Below, in pieces: positions 38,801-51,095 of a DNA stretch of 64,000 bases (its first letter is position 1; each line of letters opens with the position of its first letter). The position numbers and the translations under genes are program-made. The notes under the pieces were generated by a model. That model did no database searches. It worked only from the letters and a program-made list of their open reading frames with translations, and was not told the DNA's origin. The stretch is from Atrichornis clamosus. Its lineage: Eukaryota; Chordata; Aves; Passeriformes; Menuridae. The stretch is taken from positions 186,001 through 250,000 of the forward strand of contig WBMZ01004790.1 of NCBI GenBank assembly GCA_013400975.1, read 5' to 3'.

Positions 38801-41800
38801 TTTCCTTCCCAGGGTGGGCTGTATGTAGCTTTACCCTGTAAATAACACTTGGCTGCCTTCTTGCTGTGTCCCCCAGTCTTGTTTTCCCACAATGTGTTTA
38901 TGTATTTTATGGCCCACCTGTTTCCCCCCATGGCATTGACCTCCTTGGTTTTGATTTCTGCACACACTGATTCTTTATATATGTAATTAAAAACCCTTTC
39001 ATGCTCCTGAAACCATAAAGTCCTTGATTTGGGGTATTTTGATAAACAGACCTCAGAGTCTATTGTATGTGCGTTACACAAACGCTTTTACCTGCAAAGC
39101 TTACGGGGTGTGCAGCCCCCATGTGCACACTGGTGAAACATGTAAAGGAAAGAGGGAAGCAATTCACCCTTAGAAACAAACTCTTCTTTTCTGAAAAGTA
39201 TGTACTCGTGTTTGTGCAGCTACTTGTTTGTATAGTAGGTCTAAATAGTGTTTATTGATATTCCCCAGGCTCGGTCTGGAGAGAAGCAGGAATTTTTACC
39301 CATTTCAATGGGAAAGATTACAGGTTAAAAGTCTGTAGTAGCAAAGTGAGACTGGTCTTACTTTGTCTGTGCCTGTCTGCATTTATTGCTCTTTCTTGAG
39401 TATAAATAAGAGAATTAACTTAAGTTTCACAGCTTTGACTTCTACATGATCTTTAACCTCTTTTGCCTATAGAGAGTCTAGACAAACTTTTGTGATATTT
39501 TTACGTGCATTTGTAGAGAGATTGCTTCCTGTCTCATAATTCTCTAAAGATGTCATACTGCATTAAAACAGCAGAGTTCCACCAAACAGCATCCATTAAT
39601 CAGTAGAGAAAATCTGGTGAACCCTATTGAACCTAGCAACAAAATGGGATTGATGGGAGCAGATGAGATTCTTGCAAACATTTCACATGACTGATTCTTT
39701 GACAGCTCTAATTGCTGGAAAGTTTACTTCTCCTATGGGTCAAGAGTGGGAAACTGCATTCTCCTGATTTACAGCAATGGGACACTCACCAGTGTTTCCT
39801 TCCAGCTAAGTGGAGCATTCCCCTCTTGCATTTTTGTTTATTCCTCATTGCCATCTCCTCTGTTTGTTTGTTTCTCATTTTGTGTTTAGAGCCTACTTAG
39901 AAAAGAAGCCAAAAAGCAAACAATTCTTAGATGTTAATGAGATTCTGTGGCCAAAATAAAATCTTGGGAAGAAAGGAAAAATGCTGCACATCAGGGTACA
40001 TAAAACAAACCAAACACATGCTCTGGATTTCACTCTTCATTAAAAAGAGTAATAGCAATGCTTCTGTAATAATCTTCTGCAAGAGAACTGTAGTAGAAAG
40101 AGAACTTCATAAAAATCAATGCTTTATTCCTCTCAGTTCCAAAGCATTGCCTAAAACAGTTCAGGTGGGTTTGTTGACCAGTCTAATGTGGAACCATCAA
40201 TGAATATTGTAGCTTACACTTCTTTCACTGTGTTTTATATAAATGTGGATACTTCACTTAAAATCTCCTGAATTCTGGGGGGAAAAAAATAATCACCATG
40301 GAGCTTGTGCAAGAGTTTGTTATTTTTTATTATCACTGTTTGTTTGTTTTCAGCATAAAATGAAAACAAGATAAAATACCCCCTTTCATTGATTTCATGT
40401 GGGAGTCATATGGAAATAGAAGGTTTGCATTCTTTATGTATAAATGTGTAACTCGGTTCATAATTTGCAATGAAACATACAGCCAGGAGAGTTTTGATAG
40501 AAGGGCAGCCAAGACCTACAGAGATTTGTGTTTTCTTCTCTAGACCTGACCTTGCTTTGCCCCAGTCCAGTGTATAAAACCTGCCTGGCTTTACACGTGG
40601 CCCAGGGAGGGCAGCAGGACAGGCTCATAGGTGGCAGGCATGGGCAAAACAGGGTCCAGATTTTCAGGCAGGATCCCAGTGATGAGGCAGGGCCAGGGTC
40701 CAGCTGGGAATTCCAGTCGGACACAGCCCGGGGGTCCTGGGGCAGGTCTGTGGTAATGAGGCAGGGCCAGGGTCCAGCTGGGAGGTGAGTCCAAGGGTGA
40801 GGGATCATGGAAGTTCAGGCTGTGGCTGGGAAAAGGCACATCTCTGAGGGAGCTCAGGCAAGGAGCGAAGGACCAGGGCCAGTGTTGGTACCTTGGAAGG
40901 ATGCCGTGGAACTGCTAGGCTGCTCCAGCACCTACTGTATGCATGGGTGCACTCTAAAGGGAAACAGTTTGAATCTTGGTATCAGAAAATGTTTTGACAA
41001 TGCAAAAGGGTATTTCTTCCTACACTCCCTTTTTAATTTTTTCTTTCTTTCTTAAGAAGTCAAGGCAGCTCTCAGTGGGTTTATGTCCTTTGAAAATCTG
41101 CCCCAGTCTTGGAACTGTGGCAGACGTGAGCTTCTGAAATACAATTGTGAGTGTATTATTGGAAAAACAAAGGTTACATAATCTCTCTAAAATCCCTTCT
41201 GAAATGGATTTTCTCAGAGTAGGTCAAATAATGCTAAGGAGTTTTATAACTGTATTTGAAACAGAGATCTTTATTTTTTGCAGTAGTATAACAGCAAGAG
41301 GAAGACAGGTGAAAATGTCCTGTGGGAAATAATTAAGATGATGAAGGTTAGAGTGTGGTGGACAGAAATCCTGCACAAACAGGGATGTTTTACTCAAATT
41401 CAATTGGTTGTTATTTAAACATTTAATGAAGGTTAGCAGTGATGCTGAGACCTGGGTGAAAGGACTCTGGAGTCCCAGGAGAATTCCTGCTGCCACTTTC
41501 CTGTGGTTTGTTGCCCCATTTGGGGGCAATGAGTAGAGCTAGCACATAAGTGAAGGGGAACTGGCACTCTTAAAAGGGATTTTTTGCTCTACCCTTGCCT
41601 TGTTGCTGTGACAAAAATTCAAACTTCCACTTACAGTTTTCCAAGTTTGCAGGAACTAGCCTTATTTTCCTGGACTGCTGCTCAGTTCTTTTCCAACAAC
41701 TATCAGAGCCCCGAATGAGGAGTTTTATTTTTAGTTTTTAATGGGTATGGAAAGCTTCTGAAATTGAACTCATGAGCGAAGGACCTCAGGAAGAGGAAAA

Positions 41801-44654
41801 GTGGCAGACTCCTTAAAACACAAACAGAAGTTTCTGAGGAATTTGTGCCAATTAAAACAAGATTGTGAAACAAAATATCTTTATTAATAGGACCAGAATG
41901 AAGTTGAAGCTTGTGAAAGTTCCTCATGTTTCACAGTGCTTGGTTGTGGCAGTTATTGTGTATTAATGTGACAAATAAATGGCACCAAATTGAGAGTAGC
42001 AGGTGTGTCTGTTGTGAAAGCCAGGGGGAGAGGATTCATTATCCAGCTCCCTACTCCCTGCCTTGGACTTTGGAAATTCATGGTTTTCACATAGGAGATT
42101 TTTGCTGAAAAGAAGAAAAAAACCATGAAAAACCAAATACATAACGTGAAATATTCAGGTGTAAGCTCGCTTTGTAAATCCTTAGAGAGTAGTTAGTCTG
42201 TAGTAAAATATTGCAGCAGAGGGTGGAACAATCCTCTACCTTCCTGTTTGGTGTTTCCTTTGTTATTTGATGTACAAGCCTAGTTCATACATAATCATTT
42301 CAAACATGGAGAAACTATGGAGATTTTCTGGATGACTTTGTAGATGAAACCTGTTCCCAGCTATGGTTTGCAAAGCAGAAAAGCAAACTAGATTGTAATG
42401 AAAATCAGTTACCAATAAGAAAAGTATTTGCAGAGTATATTCATAGTTCTGTCTGCTTAGTGTAATTGAACATATTTGCTAAGGATGAAATGTGAACAGT
42501 CACAGAACTGATTTCTGCACAGTAGGTTTGAGTGGGAGCCATTGTGTGGGGCTCAGCTCACCTGGGAGTGGCCTGGCTGAAATGGTTGTAGTTTAGTTGT
42601 AGTTTATAAAAACAGGGAAATGTTCGCTATTAGCACAATTTACATCATTCTTGTATTTTCAAGATTTTACCACTTTACTTTGAAAATGCTTCCTTTAGCC
42701 ATGAAATCACTTCTCTGAGGAGGTAAATCTATTTTACATACCTATGAAAGTGGAGACTTTTGTTGTGCACCACTGACAAAAAGGGTTCATGATGTTACTC
42801 TTAGGCATCATTTAAGAGAAACTTAATTACTTGGTCTTGCAGATGGAGGAAGAAATCTGAATTTCTAGTTTTTCCAAAATTATACTTTGTTAGAAAAATT
42901 GCTTCTAAAGAGTTGAATCACTTCTTTAGTTTTCTAGGTATTCCATTTCAGTAAAGCCTTGCTATTCTGTTTGGAAATCTTGTGAAAGAAATCAACTTGC
43001 GGATAGGAAAAATTGTCTTCTAGTCTGTATCTGAAATGACTACGTTTCACACAAGTAACCAGTGTTCCTCAGTGCAAGACAGTAAAGAGCAGTTTGCAAC
43101 AAATTGTATTTTCAGTCACTGATCTTTCTTGGGAAGATGAGTGACCATATTGGTTAATCCTGTTATTAATAGTGGTGTTGACGTGGCATCTACTGTTTTG
43201 GAGTTGAACTACTGGAAGTGAACCCTATTACCAATGGCAGCCAGATCAAGCTACTGGTCAAGTTTGTGTCTCATTAACAGTTTTTTAATTGTTCTTATTC
43301 AATAAAATTTGAAAAATGTTCCAATACATAGTTACCTTCATTCACAAGGAATATAGGGTTCATTAGGGAAGTAATATACAGTTTCTCCTAATTACATTAT
43401 ATGTTAAAATCTGAAATAGCAATCAAATGCATCTTTTTCTCTCGTATATTGTGTATTTATTTGTGGTTTTCTTTGCATGTGTAATATAATTGCTTTGTTT
43501 AAATTCCATTATATACATATCTTTCAGTGAGCTGCACATAGGTTTTTCTTTTTGTTAATGGTCTAGACATGAAATGCCAAATGTATTTTAAAAGAAAACC
43601 AAAGGGAAGATTAAGAAATAATTAAGCAACAATAGAAGAGTTTAACACAAGACTTTCTTCCTTCCTTGGCATGTTTCTGTTTTGTTTTTAAATGTCAGTA
43701 GTTTGATGGTGCCTACGACAGTGAAATATCAGAAACTTTCCTGCTGCAAAAGATGAAAGAGGAAACTCTAAGGGCATAAATGGAATTTATCCTGTGATTT
43801 ATGGATAACGTGCATACTGTCTCTGAATATGTGGCATAAGAATCTGCATATCACTATTTAGTAATAGCTCTCAGAATTTAGCAGTGTAACTTTGAGAATG
43901 GTGGGTGTTGGTTACTGAAAGTTGTATCATTAAAAAGCAATACTGAGTGGGCATAAGCTTCTGTGGCCACCTCTTCTAAAACTAATTAACATCTTACAGT
44001 TCAAAGAGGCTGGGCAATAACTAGTGGTAGTTACAGTTATTTGCTGAGGATATACCTCATTTTTGAAACCACCTGTCAAAAATATTTATATTTTTCTACT
44101 TTATTGTGCTGTCAGACTCTGTCAACTTGTTATATGGAAAAGTTTTAGGATGTGCTGTGCAGTGACTTTACTCCCAGTGCCACAGCCCTCAGAGTCTTCC
44201 TAACCTTGTCCTTTCAACCAGTGTAAGATCCACCTGGCTGACAGCTTGAATGGTTGGAGGAGAAACTTAAACAACAAATCAAAGGCTGAAATAGGACTGC
44301 TGTCTGGAAAGCCATTTATAGACATTATCCCTTCTCGGAGTTATTAATTAGTGTACAAAAAGATAAGTAAAATGAAAACCAAAAGAATTTACAGACAGAA
44401 AGAAGAAAGGAAAAGTAAGAGAGCTATTAAGCTGTAGAACAAGAGATTTCTTTCTTAGCTAATCCTTTCATTTGTGATTGTAATGACAGCTACTACTTGT
44501 AGTGTTTTCAAAGGTATGAAACTGTGAGACAGCTTGTTCCACCTGAATTGCAAGGAAGCGTAATTGGCCTTGCAGACATGCCTGGGTTTGATGGCCGTTG
44601 TGGTGTCACTGTGCTCTCTGGAGGGCACACATGACCGTGCTGTGTCTCTCGCAG
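35830..44654 (+). other. THSD4: Intron G-H of THSD4, 8.8 kb
   Basis: It starts gtaagg and ends gtctctcgcag. It includes a T-run near 37.03 kb and a GC-rich minisatellite-like block at about 40.6-40.8 kb. Open frames over that block on both strands (for example antisense 40458-40808) follow from its lack of A/T-rich stops and carry no recognisable domain. Nothing else is visible. Confidence 0.85.
40682..40783. repeat. GC-rich minisatellite-like block, about 74-bp period
   Basis: A 28-base segment beginning atgaggcagggccaggg and ending cagctggga occurs exactly at 40682-40709 and again at 40756-40783, a 74-base offset. Related fragments (cagggtccag, ggcaggatcc) lie just upstream near 40.63-40.68 kb, suggesting further decayed units. 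The block is much richer in G on the + strand than the intron around it. Confidence 0.75.
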
Positions 44655-44828
44655 TGCTCTGCCGAGTGCGGGGACGGCATCCGGACGCGCGCGGTGGTTT
44701 GCATGACCAACCACGTCAGCAGTTTGCCTCTGGAGGGCTGCGGCAACAACAGGCCCTCGGAAACAACCCCCTGCAATAATGGACCCTGTGCCGGTAAAGT
44801 GGAGTGGTTTGCTGGGGGCTGGACACAG
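44655..44828 (+). CDS. THSD4: THSD4 exon H: fourth TSP1 repeat body
   Basis: The acceptor tctcgcag ends at 44654 and the donor gtaagc starts at 44829. It has 58 codons, phase 0 at both ends. It begins CSAECGDG, continues RTRAVVCMTNHVSS and ends CNNGPCAGKVE before WFAGGWTQ of the next repeat. Glu replaces Ser/Thr before the second Cys, so the O-fucose consensus is absent. In the joined protein the Trp-to-Cys spacing is W-S-D-R-C, one residue longer than the W-x-x-C of the other repeats. Third codon positions are G/C-biased. Confidence 0.95.
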
Positions 44829-45849
44829 GTAAGCCAAGCGCTGTATCTCACGTGTCTGTTGGGTTTCTACTGGTATTTGAATTTTAGACTTGTATTTTTA
44901 TGCAACAAAGATGTGTGCCATAAGGTATTTCTTCATCTCTGTAGAAGATTTGGGTATTTTTTCTGTATTTTACTGAGTTGATGTTCAATACTTTCCAGCA
45001 CCTGCTGGGTTTTTTTTTTACTTTGATGAAAATAAGATTTTGTTCTTCTCCTCTGTACCTTAATTTCTTATTTTTCATCTACTGACCAGTGTTTTTATGA
45101 AATCAAAGATAACAGAATGCTGCTTATCATATTCAGGTGAACACTAAAGCAACCGATCTGCAACTTTTAAAGTAGAGCCTTGTGATCATGCAAGTGCAGG
45201 GAGATACATACATGTATACTTAGGTATATGTCCTATTCATAAAAATTTTTAGAAATATGTTTTGAGTCTGTGCTACCATGTGGAGTAGAAATTCACAGAA
45301 GTATCTTTTTAATTACTATAACCATTTTTAAGATGAAAAATTAAATACATAATACCTCACGCTTACAGTCAGTAGTCACTTGATGAATTAAGTCATTACT
45401 AAATCCTTCAGCATTTTCTTGTACCTAACTGGGACTGTTGGCTACTATGTTAGTACTGCATGCAAATAATAGCAACCCAAGGTTTATCTGGACTGCTGTC
45501 CTGGTTCTGAGAGATAAAAATCTTACTGCAGGAACTTAAGGAGTATTTCACCCTTTTTCTTTCTCTTCAAGTCATGTGCCAGTGATGGACAGAAACATAT
45601 AGTTAAGTTCATTCTTCTGAGAAATGAACATATAAAAGTAAGGAAATGGATTCTGGCTGTCAGTGTCTGTGTATGTGTACAATTTTTTCAGTTCAAATAT
45701 TAATTTAAAATGCAAGTATACATGTGTGTACGTGTGTGTGCTGTTTTATTTCTGGAAGAAATATGTGGAAAATCAATTTGCTTTGTAAACAAGTTGAAGG
45801 ACAGAAGTAGAATAACAGATTTCCCCACTTATTTTGTTCTCTGATACAG
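44829..45849 (+). other. THSD4: Intron H-I of THSD4, 1.0 kb
   Basis: It starts gtaagc and ends ctctgatacag. It contains a short imperfect TG run near 45.72-45.74 kb and is otherwise unremarkable. Confidence 0.85.
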
Positions 45850-46029
45850 TGCTCTACTGAATGTGGCAGTGGAACCCAACAGAGAGAAGTCATTTGTGTT
45901 AGGAAAACTGAAGGTAATTTTGATGTCTTGAACCCCTATGAATGTTCATATATGGAAAAACCTCCCAGCCAGCAATCCTGCTACCTCAAACCATGTGGAT
46001 CTAAGTGGTTTCATACAGAATGGAGCACA
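45850..46029 (+). CDS. THSD4: THSD4 exon I: fifth TSP1 repeat body
   Basis: The acceptor gatacag ends at 45849 and the donor gtaagt starts at 46030. It has 60 codons, phase 0 at both ends. It begins CSTECGSG, continues QREVICVRKT and SQQSCYLKPCGSK, and ends WFHTEWST of the sixth repeat. The Glu before the second Cys removes the O-fucose consensus. Codon third positions are A/T-rich, unlike exon H just upstream. Confidence 0.95.
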
Positions 46030-47902
46030 GTAAGTCTGGCTTGCTTTCCTGTATCTATATTCTGTTTGATACATCTTTTTCCATTTATGTTGAAAGAGAA
46101 CCATTTGGTTACAACCACCCATCATGAAATTGATGTAATTTTGCACAGAAATGATAATAAAAAGAAAGCATGCTCTTTACCCAGTGGAACTTTCTAAGTT
46201 AGGAAGTATCTTGACCAGAAAGAGACACTGCATGGTTGTCTTTTCATCATTGATCTCTTCGTCGTAGAATCTTCCTGTTTTATAAAGTGGGTTTGGCCCT
46301 TATGATGAGACAATGTGGTGCACTAAGAAGTTCCTTTCAGATCTCTAGTTTCATTAAAATTAAGGAGCATTTAATAAAGAATGAGGGATGTATTCATTTT
46401 TTAAAGTCAGTTTTACCACAATATTTTACTGTAAACTCTTCACTGAAATACTTAGAACTTTACTGAGAGAAAATGTATGGTAGAACTTCTCGTATCTTCA
46501 GTTTCCTCCGGAAGTGAACCAGCTGCATTCACCACTGTGCCACAAAATGCTTTGTTTTCAGCTTTCTATCATTTCCTATACCTGACAAAGTTTATTGGAT
46601 TTTTACCAAAAGAAAAATCAACATTTTTGTCCTAAATGAATATCAGGAAGTCCATTGTCATCTCAGAATGAGATGACATTACATCTAATGCAGTAACTTA
46701 GACCCTTTGTTGAGCCTTAAATTGAATTCCCAATGGCAGCTCTGCAATGTGGTTGGTGGGGTTTGCGTGTAGTGTGATGTGTGTCTTGGTTCTGTCTTGA
46801 GTGCTGAAGATCTCTCCAAACCCGAAGTTCTTATTGCTGGATGTGGAATAATTACAGTATTCTATCCAGGCATGTAACAAGAGTAACTCCATAAAAAACA
46901 TGTTCTGTTACTGTTGCCATAGGGCTGCCCTTTCTGGTGTGGGGAAAGATTGTACTTAAAGATGAAAGAGCAGTTTAAGAGTATTATATTGAGAATACTT
47001 TGGTTAGTTTTTTACAATATATGATTTTATGGTCATGGTAAGTTGTTTATGCAATGTTAGGAAAAGAAATAATTATGCCAAAAAAGTCAGCAAGAAAACA
47101 TTCTTACTAGTTTGGGGCTATTAAGGTTTTAATCATAAATGTCACAGGTTTAATTAGGTTTTTGAGCATTAGGTCAAACTGGACAATGAGCCAAATCTCA
47201 AAGACCTCACTCAGGCAAAATTTGTGGTCAATGGGGATTTGCTTCAATTTGGGCAGAAATGTGTGATAATTGGCTTTAAAAATACCATGACATGCAAGTC
47301 TCTGGCTTCATAACAGACTTCGAAGGAGCACAGAAATATTTTCTTTAGGTATTCAAAGAAATTTGTAATGCTTAGTAAAATCATTGTGCTGGAAGAAATG
47401 AAAAATAATGGAGTGCTAGAAAAAAATGCAATTAAAATTATTCCTGCTTGTATATAAATGGCAAAAGGGACAGTGGAGTACAGTGCAGTAAAGTAGTAAA
47501 GTTCAGTGCAGTAAGTTCTTAAAGTAGGAAATGTGAGCACTGTGGAAAGAGTAGGAGATTTGGGAGATATGTCTAAATAAGCAGAGAACAAGACAAATTA
47601 AAGAAGCAAGACACCAACTAATAAATTCAGAAAGGGGGTTATCCTATCTTGCTTTCAGTTACACAGTGTCCACTGTGTTTACTTGTCCAGTTGTTCCTCC
47701 TGTGGTGAAAAATGTTTTGGAATCTTTAACAAAGTTGCACCTGTATATTAAGGGCTTCATAGGTAGAAAATAAAAACCAGCAGTGGTGAAGTTGATAAAA
47801 GGCTACAGTGATACCTGGGTCTGGCTTCAAGGTTCCCATTTTTTTCTTACGGTAATTACACGTGTCCTATGGTCTTCATGAACTTCAGCTCAATTGTTTC
47901 AG
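46030..47902 (+). other. THSD4: Intron I-J of THSD4, 1.9 kb
   Basis: It starts gtaagt and ends caattgtttcag. An 11-base motif, cagtgcagtaa, occurs twice at 47481 and 47504. Nothing else is notable. Confidence 0.85.
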
Positions 47903-48047
47903 TGTTCCAAATCCTGTGAAGGAGGATTCCGGGTTCGGGAGGTGCGATGTCTGTCGGATGACATGGCAGCCAGTACTCAGTGTGACCCACAGCTTAAACC
48001 TGAAGAAAAAGAACCATGTAATACACAGGATTGTATCCCTGAAATAG
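47903..48047 (+). CDS. THSD4: THSD4 exon J: sixth TSP1 repeat body
   Basis: The acceptor gtttcag ends at 47902 and the donor gtgaga starts at 48048. It has 48 codons plus one base, entering in phase 0 and exiting in phase 1. It begins CSKSCEGGFRVREVRC, which again fits the O-fucose consensus (Ser before the second Cys), and ends CNTQDCIPEI. This is the last TSP1 repeat before PLAC, and the phase change at its 3' end marks the module switch. Confidence 0.94.
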
Positions 48048-48857
48048 GTGAGAGGAAACTTCTGTTTTAGCTATGGAACTCCATCTAGTGGAGAAAATAT
48101 TTCATAGTCCTGCAGAGGCTTTAGCAGTGTATTTTCTTTATTGAGTTCAGAGTTTTATTTTTACACAAAATACAGCTCTTTTCTATGCTTTAAAAGAAGG
48201 TTTCCATTAAAAATGTTTTCCTTGTAATGTGTAAGAAACTGGCTTACTTTTGAATTTGCTGAGAATGTGAAAGATCTGCTTCTGTAAGAATAGTACATAC
48301 AGGGTGTTTTTCTGCAAGGTTTCTCTTGGCCGAGTCTTTAAAACAAAAAAAAAAGTATCATGTATTATATACTGTATTTGGTAACAGGTTCCATAAGAGC
48401 CAGCAACATTAAACTAAGACATTAAGTGCAATGAAGCAGTTTTCTTTTGTATCTAGTAAATATACACATATACATAATTTGGCATTGGAATTAGTCATTC
48501 ATCTCATACAGATTTGATTTTAATAGTAATGAGAATGGCTAGGGAAAGAAAGATGCAAGAATTAGAAACAGTTTTAACTCCTAATGTTCTCCAGGAATTT
48601 TCAGTTGAGAACTATTCAACATACTCTAAGATAACTACATAAAAAACCTGGGAAATGGGTATAGGTACATTTCTTTCACTATTTATGTATCTTTATGTAA
48701 AATATATAAAATCTTGCATAAGTAACCTTTTTTAACCTGACAATGAACATTTAAATACAGGTCCAAGGGATTTTACATAGTGAAAGAAAGGGAATTGGTT
48801 ATTTGTTGCTCTATTACTGTTTACTTTAGTTTCTTCTCTCTTCCTTTTTCTCCCCAG
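48048..48857 (+). other. THSD4: Intron J-K of THSD4, 810 bp
   Basis: It starts gtgaga and ends with a strong pyrimidine tract and ctccccag. No other feature is seen. Confidence 0.85.
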
Positions 48858-49000
48858 ATGAGAACTGCAAAGATAAATACTACAACTGCAATGTGGTGGT
48901 TCAGGCCCGACTCTGTGTCTACACCTATTACAAAACAGCCTGTTGTGCATCCTGTACCCGTGTGGCAAACAGACAATCAGGGTTTCTGGGACGCAGATAA
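48858..49000 (+). CDS. THSD4: THSD4 exon K coding part: PLAC domain and stop
   Basis: The acceptor ttctccccag ends at 48857. Two bases complete Asp, then 46 codons and the stop TAA at 48998-49000 follow. Residues 577-623 form a PLAC (protease and lacunin) domain with its six Cys at residues 580, 587, 596, 605, 606 and 609: ENC, YYNC, ARLC, TACC and ASC. The protein ends FLGRR. PLAC is the usual C-terminal module of ADAMTS-like proteins and papilin. The sequence from DENCKDKYYNC to TRVANRQ is nearly what I know for other vertebrate THSD4 proteins. Confidence 0.95.
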
Positions 49001-51045
49001 CAACTACTGCTCTGCTCAGAGCACCAGTGTCAGTCTTCACATGGAGCTTGAACAGTGTTACTGGTTTGACTGCAGCAGTTTTAGCTTCCTAGATGGGCTT
49101 TTATATTGCTGAGTGCATCAAGACTATGGTTAAATTCCACACCCTTTCACTTACAGTTATTGTGCAGTTATCTCTTTTAAGATGTTTGTTGTAAAATCAT
49201 GATTTTTTTAAAGCATTCATTTTTAATGGTACTATTATTTGCACCTGCTCATCAGATAATTATTTAAGGAACATATCAGCCTTAATATTGTGAAATTAAT
49301 GAAAACTAAAATCAATTGCAGGCAATTACTGGAGATAGTTGACCAGTATGGATGCAGCTGCTCCATTGTTTTCTGAGTGCTTACTTTTACTTGGTATTTT
49401 GGGATGCCTGATGTTAGATGACTAAATCAATTAAACATGTACATGAGAAAAATTACTTCCCAAAGAAACAGACTCTTAAAGACCATTTATCATCAGTTTC
49501 TTAGCACTCTAACATATATTTTTAACTACTTCAGTCCATTCATAAGAAATTAGAGTCACTGTTAAGCTCTTTCAGTTTTGCTTTTAACTAATGTCCTCAG
49601 GCAGCAAATATATACACACTTGACTGCCAAAAGGTGCCTTTATATTTAATTCATAAACTCTTGAAGATACACTTTTCTAATTTTGTATGGATTTTAACAT
49701 ACTTTACCTACCAGAGTGACACTAGTGTCTAGCCCTTTAAGACTTTAACAACTGCAGCTGTCAGTGAGACAGATTATCCAGAAAGGTGAAGAGCCTTTGC
49801 TGGTATAAAAAGTGATTGTTTCCATTGGTGAGGTCTCTTTTCTGTAGGAGAGTTATTTCAGTGAACTGGGATCTTGCCTTATTCTTATCTCTGCACTATT
49901 GCTTAACAACTACCAAACCAAAGTCCTTTGTCCAGACCTAGTCTGGATATGTCACCAGTTTCTGAACCAGCCACCAAAGGATACAGGCCTGTGTGCCTTA
50001 CAGTAGTCTGTTACTCTTGGTATCAGGCAGCAGTGTAAGTGTAGTAGCTGCGTATCTGTAAAAAGAGATCTTGGCTATTGACATTCTTCAGGTTTTGATC
50101 AGTTATTACGACATACTTGTCTTTTTTTACTGAACGTTTCACTGCACAGATCTATTCATACCACTCCTTTTCTATTACTCAAGAATGGCCACAGACTTAG
50201 ACCTGAATTTAAGTGGTGATTTTTCATTTCTGTAATTACTGTACTCAGCCTTGGGACTTGCTAAAAGCAAATATATGTATACTACGCAATGCAGATGAGT
50301 TTTTGCATTATCTGCATCTTCTCTAGCCTTTACCTGAGAGGTCTTTCAAATATGTAAAAAGGCTGAGGGAAAAACATAAGCACCTCTGCTTATTCAGCTC
50401 CTTATTACAGCATATTGCTTGTAAATTAGTGATGCCCATCTGTGCATCTCTTTCTAAGGTGTCTGATGTCTGAGTTGAAAAACAGCTGTAATAATCTATG
50501 TTAAGTCGCTCCCAGAGATGTGATGTAGCAGTGGTTAAGGTACCCTGCTACTGATGCAGAGCCATGTTTGAGCCTCATTTTGTATCCTTTTCTTCTTACT
50601 GCTTTGGTGGAGAGGATGTGGAAAGGAAATGGAGCAAACATTGCTGGATGTGGTACCAGTCACATCAGTTTGTGTGCTGGGGGCCACAAGAAGGTGGAAT
50701 TCCTGTAGTCTAGAAGCTGCCTTGCGTTGAAAGAAACCTTTGATTGTTTTGATTCAGTCACTCATGAAAAATATATTTCAGACATGATGAACTACTGCTG
50801 TTTGGCTAAATGAAATGTAGAAGTGTTTCCCCTAAAATTTGAAGTTACTTTTTGTGACTATAAATTGTCATATGTCAGTCAATAATGTCATTGACTGTTT
50901 CTGTACACCTTGACTTGGGCTTTTTCACTGTAAATAATTGATGTAAGATTGTTAGAAATTCTAATTAGAAAACTTCTAATTTGAGTTCATGAATCTTTAA
51001 CAGTCCTCTTCTCTTGTATTGTAAAGATTTATCCATGAAGGTAAC

Positions 51046-51095
51046 TTACAGAATTGTTATATTATATTCCTTACAGAATTGTTATATTATATTCC
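51046..51095. repeat. Exact 25-bp tandem duplication in the 3' UTR
   Basis: The unit starting ttacagaattgttatattat and ending attcc occurs at 51046-51070 and again, identical, at 51071-51095. Two perfect copies imply a recent duplication or an assembly artefact. Confidence 0.95.

Noticed and set aside
38653..39081. 142-codon antisense open frame in intron G-H
   Set aside because: Composition looks random, with no domain and no supporting signals.
40458..40808. Antisense 116-codon frame with repeated PGPCLIT-like segments
   Set aside because: The peptide repetition mirrors the 74-bp DNA repeat, with no independent sign of coding.
50963..50981. AT-rich hairpin (aattagaa, 3-base loop, ttctaatt) in the 3' UTR
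   Set aside because: An 8-bp AT stem is expected by chance in AT-rich sequence, with no microRNA-like length.
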